Below are positions 9,480 through 16,633 of a stretch of DNA of 64,000 bases, in pieces. Below the pieces are notes generated by a model, which was given only the letters and a program-made list of their open reading frames with translations, was not told where the DNA came from and searched no databases. Where the stretch lies: positions 248,001 through 312,000 of the forward strand of contig MEPU01000013.1 of assembly GCA_001771815.1 (NCBI GenBank), in the 5' to 3' direction. Each line of letters opens with the position of its first letter. The stretch's first letter is position 1. Made by a program: the position numbers and the translations under genes. The stretch comes from Bdellovibrionales bacterium RIFCSPHIGHO2_01_FULL_40_29. GTDB lineage: Bacteria; Bdellovibrionota; Bdellovibrionia; Bdellovibrionales; Bdellovibrionaceae.

Positions 9480-9935
9480 ATGGAACTTAAGTCCGAACTT
9501 AAGCGCCCGTATGAGGCCATTATTTTGGTTCATCCGGACACAACTCTTGAAGAACAAAAAGAATTATTCAAGAAAAACAAAACAACAATCACTAGTTTTA
9601 ATGGAGCTGTTCACTCTTTGGAAACATGGGGAAAACGCACTTTAGCTACACCAATTGGTAAGCTTAAGAAAGCTGTTTACTTTCACACTGTTTTCGAAGC
9701 GGGCACACAAGCCGTAGCTGAATTAGAGCGTACAATGCGCATTAACGATAAAGTTTTACGCTTTATGCACACGAAGCTTGATGAGCGCGTTTCTCCTGCA
9801 AAACATATTGAAGCTTTCAAAAAAGGCTTACAAGATTCAGCAGCTCGAGAAAAAGAACGTGAAGCAAAATCAGCTCTTCGTAAGCAAGCAGCAATGCAAG
9901 CCCGTTCTGAGCGATACGAAAAAGACGACAACTAA
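9480..9935 (+). CDS. rpsF: 30S ribosomal protein S6
   Basis: The 151-residue protein contains the S6 pattern: RPYEAIILVHPD near the N-terminus, LETWGKRTLATPIGK around residue 46 and the fragment VLRFMHTKLDE around residue 91. It binds 16S rRNA together with S18 in the small-subunit platform. The C-terminal 40 residues are a charged, basic and glutamate-rich tail, longer than in Escherichia coli before modification. The start is preceded by GAAGGGAAAATTT. Unusually, rpsR does not follow; the next gene, 18 bases on, encodes a membrane protein. Confidence 0.97.
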   Translation: MELKSELKRPYEAIILVHPDTTLEEQKELFKKNKTTITSFNGAVHSLETWGKRTLATPIGKLKKAVYFHTVFEAGTQAVAELERTMRINDKVLRFMHTKLDERVSPAKHIEAFKKGLQDSAAREKEREAKSALRKQAAMQARSERYEKDDN

Positions 9936-9953
9936 GCCAGAAAGATAATTTTT

Positions 9954-10841
9954 GTGAGCTTCGCTGAAAAAAACCAAAACAAAAATGTCCTGATGCTCAC
10001 GCTGACAAGCGTGGTGATGTCCGTGCTATTTTCGTTTATGGGCGCTCCTTTTTTGCGCGCACTTTCAGTCACGGCAAAACCAAAAATATTTTGGTCAGCA
10101 GGAATCTTATTAATAGCAGTGCTTTTGTTATCTGGTTTAACTCTTGCTTCAGTTTATATAGGCGCCATTTGGATGACTTTAGGGCTTTATAATGAACTTG
10201 AAAAAAGAGGAACAAGCTGGAGAATTGCGGGACTTGTTTCATTAGTTGCGGGAATTGCATTTGCAGCCATTGCGTATAGTCTAACGATACGCTTTTTAGG
10301 TGCGCAAAATATACTTTCTGAACTTTTACTGCCCCTGCAACAAACAATGAATAAAGCATTCCCAGAGTCACCAGTCGAGATTTCAACTCTTAAGGCCTAT
10401 GTGCCGGGCATTTTTTCTGCCATGTTGTTTAGCTCGCTGGCGATCGGATTTATTCTAGAGGCAAAAGTAATTCGGCTGTTTCAGATTCAGCAAAATCGAG
10501 TGGCTTCGGGCCTTCGATGGTTAGAGTTTAGATTGCCGGACGTGGTTATTTGGATTTCTCTTTTTGCAGCACTGTTTAGCATGATCTCTTTTGATTTTGC
10601 TGTGCTTCAAAAAATCAGTCTAAATATCGTTATCGTTTCTGTTGTCGCATTCTTTTTTCAAGGAGTTGTGGTTACAGAATTTTTAACAAGAGCGTTTCGG
10701 TTTGGCCCTGTTTCAAAGATGATATTGTATATCTTAATCGTGCTACAGTTGGCTCCCGCGCTGGTTCTTTTAGGACTGGTGGACTATTGGGTGGATTTTA
10801 GAAAACGGATAAGAAAAAAATTAAAAGCGAATTCCAATTAA
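9954..10841 (+). CDS. DUF2232-like (YybS-type) membrane protein
   Basis: The 295-residue protein has about eight hydrophobic segments and starts with GTG. It lies between rpsF and rplI, the place where the poorly understood YybS/DUF2232 integral membrane proteins are found in many bacteria. Family membership is inferred from position, size and topology, because these proteins have few sequence landmarks. There are no visible catalytic motifs. The C-terminus ends in a basic cytoplasmic tail (RKRIRKKLK). Expression should follow the ribosomal genes on the same transcript. Confidence 0.75.
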   Translation: MSFAEKNQNKNVLMLTLTSVVMSVLFSFMGAPFLRALSVTAKPKIFWSAGILLIAVLLLSGLTLASVYIGAIWMTLGLYNELEKRGTSWRIAGLVSLVAGIAFAAIAYSLTIRFLGAQNILSELLLPLQQTMNKAFPESPVEISTLKAYVPGIFSAMLFSSLAIGFILEAKVIRLFQIQQNRVASGLRWLEFRLPDVVIWISLFAALFSMISFDFAVLQKISLNIVIVSVVAFFFQGVVVTEFLTRAFRFGPVSKMILYILIVLQLAPALVLLGLVDYWVDFRKRIRKKLKANSN

Positions 10842-10863
10842 GCTCAATTAAAGCGAGGATTTT

Positions 10864-11307
10864 ATGAAAGTAATATTACAAAAAGACGTTAAAGACTTAG
10901 GAAAAGTCGGCGATCTAGTGAATGTATCAATGGGCTTTGCTCGGAATTTATTATTCCCACGCAAATTGGCTGTTGAGGCGACTGAGAAAAAAGTAAATGA
11001 GTACAATCATTTAAAGCGCGTTGCTGAATCTAAAAAGAAAAAAGCATTAGCAGAGCGCCAAGAATTCTTAGGTAAGATCAAAGGCACAACTGTGACATTT
11101 AAATTGAATGCCGGCGAAGGCGACAAGCTATTCGGTACAGTGACAACAAACGATATTTCTAAGCAATTAGAAAAAGCGGGTTTCTCTGTAGACCGTCGCG
11201 ACATTCACTTAGAAGAGCCAATTAAAGTATTAGGAACACATAAGGCGATTATTCGCTATGCGGACCAACTTGAAGCGGCAATTCAAATTGCTGTAGAGCG
11301 CGCTTAA
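10864..11307 (+). CDS. rplI: 50S ribosomal protein L9
   Basis: The 147-residue protein starts [22 protein letters not shown] and continues with [13 protein letters not shown], the hallmark of the L9 N-terminal RNA-binding domain. A long charged connecting helix (about residues 42-75) leads to the C-terminal domain containing [11 protein letters not shown]. Length is normal for L9 (about 148). GCGAGG precedes the start. A clear terminator lies downstream, ending the rpsF-DUF2232-rplI unit. Confidence 0.97.
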   Translation: MKVILQKDVKDLGKVGDLVNVSMGFARNLLFPRKLAVEATEKKVNEYNHLKRVAESKKKKALAERQEFLGKIKGTTVTFKLNAGEGDKLFGTVTTNDISKQLEKAGFSVDRRDIHLEEPIKVLGTHKAIIRYADQLEAAIQIAVERA

Positions 11308-11356
11308 TCTAAAAAAGCCCGCCCGATTGTTCGGCAAATTGACAAGATCTTCTGAA

Positions 11357-11398
11357 TAAAGGACTCTACCGTTCAAGGTAAGAGTCCTTTATCTTTTT
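11357..11398 (+). terminator. Intrinsic terminator after rplI
   Basis: TAAAGGACTCTACC (11357-11370) pairs with GGTAAGAGTCCTTTA (11377-11391) with one bulged A and a six-base loop. A TCTTTTT tract follows. The T-tract ends only about ten bases before the next start codon, so it sits where the leader of the next gene must be (see findings). Confidence 0.85.
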
Positions 11399-11407
11399 GG
11401 GGGTGCT

Positions 11408-12994
11408 ATGAAAATAAAAATTCTTTTGGGTATGACGCTTTTTTCAATGGTTGTGGCCGCTCGAGTAACGGATAATCAAGTAAATTATAAAATCGATCAA
11501 GACAAAATTGGAGTAACAACAAATGCTGGATTTCATTTGAATGCGGAGGCCCCCGCAAGTGCCAAGTTTGACGATTTAAAGGCTATTTTTAAACCAGATC
11601 CTAAAACAGAAAAACTTTTTGTATTTGCGGTGCCAACAAATACCAAGAAGGCAAAACTAAGCTTTTATGTTTGTGACGACAAAAAAACAGTCTGTGAACA
11701 GCACCAAAAAGAAATCGTCCTGGATGGAAAAGCAACAAAGACTTCTTTCGTAGAAGCTCCTCTGCTCACCCTAGCAGATTTAAAGTCCAACAAAATGACT
11801 CTTTTGATTTTTACAGCACCATGGTGCCCCGCCTGTTTGCGTATGCAAACTGAGACATATCCTCAGAAGTCGGTTGCTTCTCAATTAAAACGATTGAATG
11901 TAAAAAAAATAAATATCGATTTGGCTGAAAATGTTGAGTTGTCCGAAAAGTTTCATGTGAAAGCAATTCCAACCCTGGTGTTGCTAAACAAAGAGGGCGA
12001 AGAATTGACTCGCTGGCTTGATTTTCAACCGGCAAAAAAATTCGCAACAGATTTAAAAACAACAATGAAAATGACAACAACGATTTCAGAGTTAGAAAAA
12101 AAAGCACGTGCTGGTGATAAAAAAGCAATTTCACAACGAGGGATGTTGGCTTTTCTTGCGTACAATTGCGAAGAAACTATCAAGTGGCTTTCGATGTCAA
12201 ATACATCACACGATTTGAATTATAAGCTTGCTGCTGAGATTCAGTGCGCCGAGGGCGAGGGTTCTGAAAAACAAATACAAGCTCTTGAAAAAGCAATTTC
12301 TTTAACGACATCTAAGCTTGATAAAATACGTTGGAGTGCCGATCTTTTCGAGTTAAAAAAAGAAGGTAAGCAAAAGATAGAAACCTTTGCGTCTGAGGTT
12401 GACGCCACACTCGTCGAACTTAAAGACATCAGTAAAAATGAATCGACGCTAAAGAAAGCTTTCACAGCAAGCACGTATGGCGATCCCGCAGGTTTTGCAA
12501 ATGAAGAGGCCTTGTTATTAAAAGCACGTCTTTTTGGTGTGTTAGAAAAAGGGCCGGAAAAACAAATTGCTCTTGATGCGATTAAGATAAATGCAGACAA
12601 GCACAATATTTCTGTCGATCGCCCAGGCGAAATGCTATTGGCAATTGCTTATCTTCGCGAGGCCGGAGAAAAAGTGCGAGTACAAGAGATGTATCAACAG
12701 CTACTGAATGCGTATCCGAACACTTACGTGTATCATGAAAAATATTCTCGATATCAGCACAAGAACAAAAACTATGATCAGGCTCTGAATAGTGTGAATA
12801 GCGCGCTTCAATTTTCAGAAGGAAATGAGCCCCAGTTGCATTTGCTCAAAGCAAACATATTAAATGATATGAAAAATAAAGAGCAGGCATTAGTCGTTGT
12901 GAACGAAGCGCTTCAGTTGGAGAACATATCTCATAAAAAGTTTAAAAAAACTTTGGCTTTGATTCAAAGTCTGAAAATGAATTTGCAGAAATAA
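11408..12994 (+). CDS. Exported thioredoxin-fold protein with TPR-like C-terminus
   Basis: The 528-residue protein has a signal peptide (about residues 1-18). An N-terminal beta domain at about 25-108 carries a cysteine pair in YVCDDKKTVCEQ that recalls the DsbD N-terminal domain. A thioredoxin domain at about 115-225 has the redox motif WCPAC (Cys140 and Cys143) and the conserved cis-proline region KAIPTLVLL. The rest is helical with TPR-like repeats, clearest at about 415-520. It should act in the periplasm in thiol-disulfide exchange or cytochrome or prey-protein redox work; no substrate can be named. GGGGGTGCT just before the ATG acts as the ribosome site. Confidence 0.85.
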   Translation: MKIKILLGMTLFSMVVAARVTDNQVNYKIDQDKIGVTTNAGFHLNAEAPASAKFDDLKAIFKPDPKTEKLFVFAVPTNTKKAKLSFYVCDDKKTVCEQHQKEIVLDGKATKTSFVEAPLLTLADLKSNKMTLLIFTAPWCPACLRMQTETYPQKSVASQLKRLNVKKINIDLAENVELSEKFHVKAIPTLVLLNKEGEELTRWLDFQPAKKFATDLKTTMKMTTTISELEKKARAGDKKAISQRGMLAFLAYNCEETIKWLSMSNTSHDLNYKLAAEIQCAEGEGSEKQIQALEKAISLTTSKLDKIRWSADLFELKKEGKQKIETFASEVDATLVELKDISKNESTLKKAFTASTYGDPAGFANEEALLLKARLFGVLEKGPEKQIALDAIKINADKHNISVDRPGEMLLAIAYLREAGEKVRVQEMYQQLLNAYPNTYVYHEKYSRYQHKNKNYDQALNSVNSALQFSEGNEPQLHLLKANILNDMKNKEQALVVVNEALQLENISHKKFKKTLALIQSLKMNLQK

Positions 12995-12995
12995 G

Positions 12996-13187
12996 TTATT
13001 GTCCGCGTTCTGGACTGATTCCGTAGAACACCTCATCTAGGTAGATCAGCAGGCACTCGCGTAGATCTTCAACAGTCATTTCTTTGGGATCAACCTCTAG
13101 CGCGCGAAGCGCGGCAAAGAGCTCCGTTTCCATGGTGTTTGCATCAATCTGGGTTCGCTCTGCAAATTGTTCTAAAACTGTTGCCAT
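12996..13187 (-). CDS. Small acidic protein of unknown function
   Basis: The 63-residue product is preceded by a perfect AGGAGG Shine-Dalgarno site seven bases before the ATG, strong support that it is real. It is acidic and helical, with the segment ALEVDPKEMTVEDLREC, and has neither signal peptide nor membrane helix. It is transcribed convergently with the thioredoxin-TPR gene, one base separating the stop codons. No family is recognised. The gap 13188-13365 upstream serves both this gene and the divergent one; I see no clear promoter there. Confidence 0.7.
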   Translation of the reverse strand: MATVLEQFAERTQIDANTMETELFAALRALEVDPKEMTVEDLRECLLIYLDEVFYGISPERGQ

Positions 13188-13365
13188 GTTCGCCTCCTGC
13201 TCGCATGTTCACGTGTTTTGTGACACCACTAATTAATCAAAGGGTTAAACATCGGACAATCAGAATTAAGTCGGGTTGTTAAGTTTAGGCATTATGTCTA
13301 GTCTGTCTCGTAAAATGGGGGCGGATACTGTACTTTGTGCATTCAGCAAAGGTTTGAGAGATTAA

Positions 13366-14037
13366 ATGACGTCCAGGCGTATTTTACAGATCATAAGTGT
13401 CATCTTCGTTATAAGCCTTGTTGGGGTTCTTTTTGTCAAAACGAATAAGCCAGGACCGCATACAAGCGTCCATCATAAAAACTTGGATTTTAGCGAGGGA
13501 GTGGTTCGGCTAGATTCATTGCCAGAAACAATTGTCAGGTCACGGAAGGGTTCAATAAAAAAAATTCAGGAAGTCGACATTTCTAAGTGCACCGGATTTA
13601 TTGATCCACAAAAAAATTATGAGACCATATTAAATCAAATCAAAAGGAATACCTCGCTTCAAGAACAAAAGTTGGAGATGATTGAGTATCAATTATTAAA
13701 CCAGGACTCTAAAGAAGTGATTATACAAAAAAATATAAACAAAGCACCAGCAGATCAGGTGCGGGTTTTTATTCTTTCAGAAGATGGCTTTCCAACACGA
13801 GTAAAAACATTTCCCAATTCAAGGCGTTCACTAGAAAAAAAATTAGCCGGAGCACTGTCCCTTGGCGTAGTGACGAAAAAAATCGAAAAATATCAAGCGC
13901 TTGGACAAAGTGGTGAACAGCTGTTCATAGAGATTGAAAACAGAAAAATCACGCGGATCAATTATATTCAGAATCAAATACAGCTGCTATGCGAAGAAAA
14001 CACATGCAGCTGCAATCAACGTGATACTAAGAATTAG
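13366..14037 (+). CDS. Unknown protein with N-terminal membrane anchor
   Basis: The 223-residue protein has one hydrophobic helix at residues 5-24 followed by a polar region of mixed helix and strand that ends in a cysteine cluster (LLCEENTCSCNQR). I recognise no domain. The helix is preceded by SRR and would place the rest in the periplasm. The last 11 bases overlap the 3' end of dnaB on the other strand. Cysteines near residue 60 and at the tail could pair as disulfides outside the cytoplasm. Confidence 0.72.
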   Translation: MTSRRILQIISVIFVISLVGVLFVKTNKPGPHTSVHHKNLDFSEGVVRLDSLPETIVRSRKGSIKKIQEVDISKCTGFIDPQKNYETILNQIKRNTSLQEQKLEMIEYQLLNQDSKEVIIQKNINKAPADQVRVFILSEDGFPTRVKTFPNSRRSLEKKLAGALSLGVVTKKIEKYQALGQSGEQLFIEIENRKITRINYIQNQIQLLCEENTCSCNQRDTKN

Positions 14038-15433
14038 CGCCAGGAGCAAAGTTTCTTGGTTTGCCAGGCATTGGGGGCGGAGCTTGTGGTGGTGGTAGCG
14101 GAGATACTGATGTCGGATCAGCGTCACGAAATTTATTGTATTTCGCATCGAACTGCAACTTCACAGTTCCTGTAGGTCCGTTACGTTGCTTGCCAATAAT
14201 AATTTCTGCATGGCCAGCCTTATCAGCATCATCTTTATCATAATAGTCATCACGATAAAGCATCATGATCACATCGGCATCTTGCTCGATGGATCCGGAC
14301 TCGCGCAGATCAGATAGCATTGGTCGACGATCTGAACGACCCTCGACGCCACGATTTAGCTGAGCCAGGGCTATGACAGGAATTTGCATTTCTTTTGCAA
14401 TGGCTTTAAGACCTTTTGAAATTTCAGAAACAGCGCGCTCGCGGGATTCAACTTTTTGTTTGAGGTCCATCAGCTGAAGGTAATCAATCATGATGCAGTC
14501 TAATCCATGAGTTGCTTTGAGGCGTCGACAGCGGGCTCTAATTTCGAAGGGCGAAATTCCAGACGTATCATCAATAAAAAGAGGAGCCTCGCTGATGGCT
14601 CCCGCAGATTGAATCAGTTTGGGCCACGATGAATCTTGGATGCGACCATTTCGAATTTCACCCATCGAGATTTTTGCCTCGGAAGCCAAAAGACGCATCA
14701 TAACGGATTCTTTACCCATCTCGACAGAGAAATAGGCGACTGTTTTTTTAGCTCGCATCGCCATATGAGAGGCAATATTTAACGAAAGAGCGGTCTTACC
14801 CATTGATGGTCGAGCTGCAATGATAATTAGCTCGCCAGCGTGTAAGCCCGATGTCATGCGATCGAGTTCGGTAAAACCAGTCGGGCAACCAGTGACGTCA
14901 GCTTTTCGTTTGTAGAGATCTTCGATTTTTTCTACGGCATGTTTAACGATATCCATAGATCCAACAAGGCCTGTGGATGTGTTCTGCTCCCCGACTTTTA
15001 AAATTTCGCTTTCCGCAAAATCAATCAACGACTGAACATCGGCATAATCCGTACCATAGGACTTATCGATTAAATTTGAAGAAGTATGTATAAGACGACG
15101 GAGTAAAGACTTTTCACGAATGATTTTCGCATGTGAATCAATATTAGCTGCAGAAACGACTTTATCCACCAGGGTCAGTAGATACTCAGGCCCACCAATA
15201 ACATCCAATTCATTGCGAGACTGTAAAAGATTTGTCACGGTAACTAAGTCTACAGGTTGAGCCTTCAAATGAAGGTCAGAAATAGCTTTATAAATGGATT
15301 GATGGGCGGGTTTGTAAAAATCCGAGTCATTGATCAGATCGGCGATTTGATCATAGGCCTCGCGCTCGAGCATAAGACCGCCGAGTACGGAGTACTCGGC
15401 CTCAAGACTTTGAGGAGGAAGTTTTTGGCTCAT
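14027..15433 (-). CDS. dnaB: Replicative DNA helicase
   Basis: The 468-residue protein is the ring helicase that unwinds DNA at the replication fork. The N-terminal primase-interacting domain covers about residues 1-120, with the opening PPQSLEAEYSVLGGLM typical of the family. The RecA-like domain has Walker A ARPSMGKT at 207-214, Walker B-like LDCIMIDYLQLM and the arginine-rich stretch EGRSDRRPMLSDLRESGSIEQDADV of DnaB. Length fits the family (about 450-480). The C-terminus ends in a proline-rich tail. A Fis-like gene and queE lie upstream on the same strand. No intein or insertion is seen. Confidence 0.97.
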   Translation of the reverse strand: MSQKLPPQSLEAEYSVLGGLMLEREAYDQIADLINDSDFYKPAHQSIYKAISDLHLKAQPVDLVTVTNLLQSRNELDVIGGPEYLLTLVDKVVSAANIDSHAKIIREKSLLRRLIHTSSNLIDKSYGTDYADVQSLIDFAESEILKVGEQNTSTGLVGSMDIVKHAVEKIEDLYKRKADVTGCPTGFTELDRMTSGLHAGELIIIAARPSMGKTALSLNIASHMAMRAKKTVAYFSVEMGKESVMMRLLASEAKISMGEIRNGRIQDSSWPKLIQSAGAISEAPLFIDDTSGISPFEIRARCRRLKATHGLDCIMIDYLQLMDLKQKVESRERAVSEISKGLKAIAKEMQIPVIALAQLNRGVEGRSDRRPMLSDLRESGSIEQDADVIMMLYRDDYYDKDDADKAGHAEIIIGKQRNGPTGTVKLQFDAKYNKFRDADPTSVSPLPPPQAPPPMPGKPRNFAPGANS

Positions 15434-15472
15434 CTTGTCCCCTCGAATAGATGAAAGAGTTTTTATCTCAGA

Positions 15473-15823
15473 TTATTGAGTTAAAGTAGTCGTTGGCGCA
15501 GTCATAGTCTCAGAAATTTGAGCTTGAGCACCCTTTTTTGGCTTCAATTTGTAGTTGTCGATTTTTTTCTTAAGAGTGTTACGGTTAATACCTAACATAA
15601 TAGCGGTCTTAACTTGATTTCCATTGTAAGCCTTAAGAGCCAACTCGATTAATGGACGTTCAACTTGTTCAAGAACGATATTATAAAGACCGTTTAACTC
15701 AACTTGCGCTTCTTTTTGTTGTTGGAAAAGAACTTCTAATTTGCTCTTTACTAATTTCTCTAAGCTGACCTGTTGAAGGTTAGCAACAAAAAGATTTTCT
15801 GAGTTATTCAGATTCGGTGTCAT
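15473..15823 (-). CDS. Fis-like DNA-binding protein
   Basis: The 116-residue protein ends with an HTH of the Fis/NtrC C-terminal type (HTH_8): [27 protein letters not shown] followed by KKKI at about residues 56-87. The N-terminal 50 residues are helical and could form the dimer interface, as in Fis. The tail (about residues 95-116) is threonine-rich and disordered. It likely binds DNA as a dimer and acts as a nucleoid protein or local regulator. It sits between queE and dnaB on the same strand with short gaps. Because the receiver and AAA+ domains of NtrC are absent, Fis-like is the better label. Confidence 0.82.
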   Translation of the reverse strand: MTPNLNNSENLFVANLQQVSLEKLVKSKLEVLFQQQKEAQVELNGLYNIVLEQVERPLIELALKAYNGNQVKTAIMLGINRNTLKKKIDNYKLKPKKGAQAQISETMTAPTTTLTQ

Positions 15824-15858
15824 GGGTATCCCTCTCGTATATTATGTTTGTTTGCGGA

Positions 15859-16497
15859 TCAGACTCCGCGAGTTGTGGATAACCAAATATACTTATGTAG
15901 CTGCAAATGCAACCTCGCTTTTGATTTTTTTTGCAAAATATTTTCAGCCAACCAGCGTTCGGGTACTTGGCCGTGTGATGGGCTGTATAAAATTGTAAAT
16001 TTTTTTGATAATTCATGTTGACGACAAAAATTTTCTGACCAGTCGAAGTCTTTTTCAGAACAAATAACAAATTTATATTCCGTATTTTCCCTCGAGAAAC
16101 CGATGTTTTCTAAAAGAAAGCTGTCGGCGGCACCACTGTCAGGAGTTTTTACATCAAGAATTATTTTTACGCGCGGGTCGACATTTTTTATTGTTAAAGA
16201 ACCGCTGGTTTCCAAAGAAACGATGTGTCCTAAATCGCATAAAATGTTGATAAGGGTGTGGATTTCTTTTTGCAGCAGCGGTTCTCCACCTGTAATACAA
16301 ATATACTGAGCTTCGTAGTCTTTAACTGTCTGTAAAATTTTTTCAATCTCCCAAAACTCACCTTCATTATATGAGTACTTGGTATCGCAATAGGTACAGC
16401 GCAGGTTGCATGCGGTTGTGCGAATAAACACCGTTGGGTTTCCGGCGTAGGAGCTTTCACCCTGAATTGAATAAAAAATCTCATTGATTTTGATCAT
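15859..16497 (-). CDS. queE: 7-carboxy-7-deazaguanine synthase
   Basis: The 212-residue radical SAM enzyme rearranges 6-carboxytetrahydropterin to 7-carboxy-7-deazaguanine on the route to queuosine. The opening INEIFYSIQGESSYAGNP, the cluster motif CX3CX2C with Cys30, Cys34 and Cys37 in CNLRCTYCDTKY, the SAM-binding ITGGEPLLQ and the C-terminal LQLQLHKYIW-like end are all hallmarks of QueE. No other queuosine genes occur in the window. It lies upstream of the Fis-like gene with a 35-base gap and is divergent from ftsK. Confidence 0.95.
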   Translation of the reverse strand: MIKINEIFYSIQGESSYAGNPTVFIRTTACNLRCTYCDTKYSYNEGEFWEIEKILQTVKDYEAQYICITGGEPLLQKEIHTLINILCDLGHIVSLETSGSLTIKNVDPRVKIILDVKTPDSGAADSFLLENIGFSRENTEYKFVICSEKDFDWSENFCRQHELSKKFTILYSPSHGQVPERWLAENILQKKSKARLHLQLHKYIWLSTTRGV

Positions 16498-16633
16498 GAA
16501 GAAAGGGTTTTGTGCCCTTGGCTCGGACCAATGTCAAGACTGGGGCGGGTTTACTGTCTTTATTCTTTAATCTGGACGTGACTCGACCTTGGGGTTTTTG
16601 CACGTCGGCATAACCCCTATTACATTTAAAGGG

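Noticed and set aside
15804-16070. Minus-strand frame of 88 codons spanning the queE end and the Fis-like start
   Set aside because: It is another frame of the queE 3' end with no ribosome site; the queE C-terminus is typical and intact.
16589-16633. TTG start giving FtsK 15 more residues
   Set aside because: The added residues are not like FtsK starts and the ATG at 16634 begins right before the first membrane helix; neither start has a strong ribosome site, so some doubt remains.
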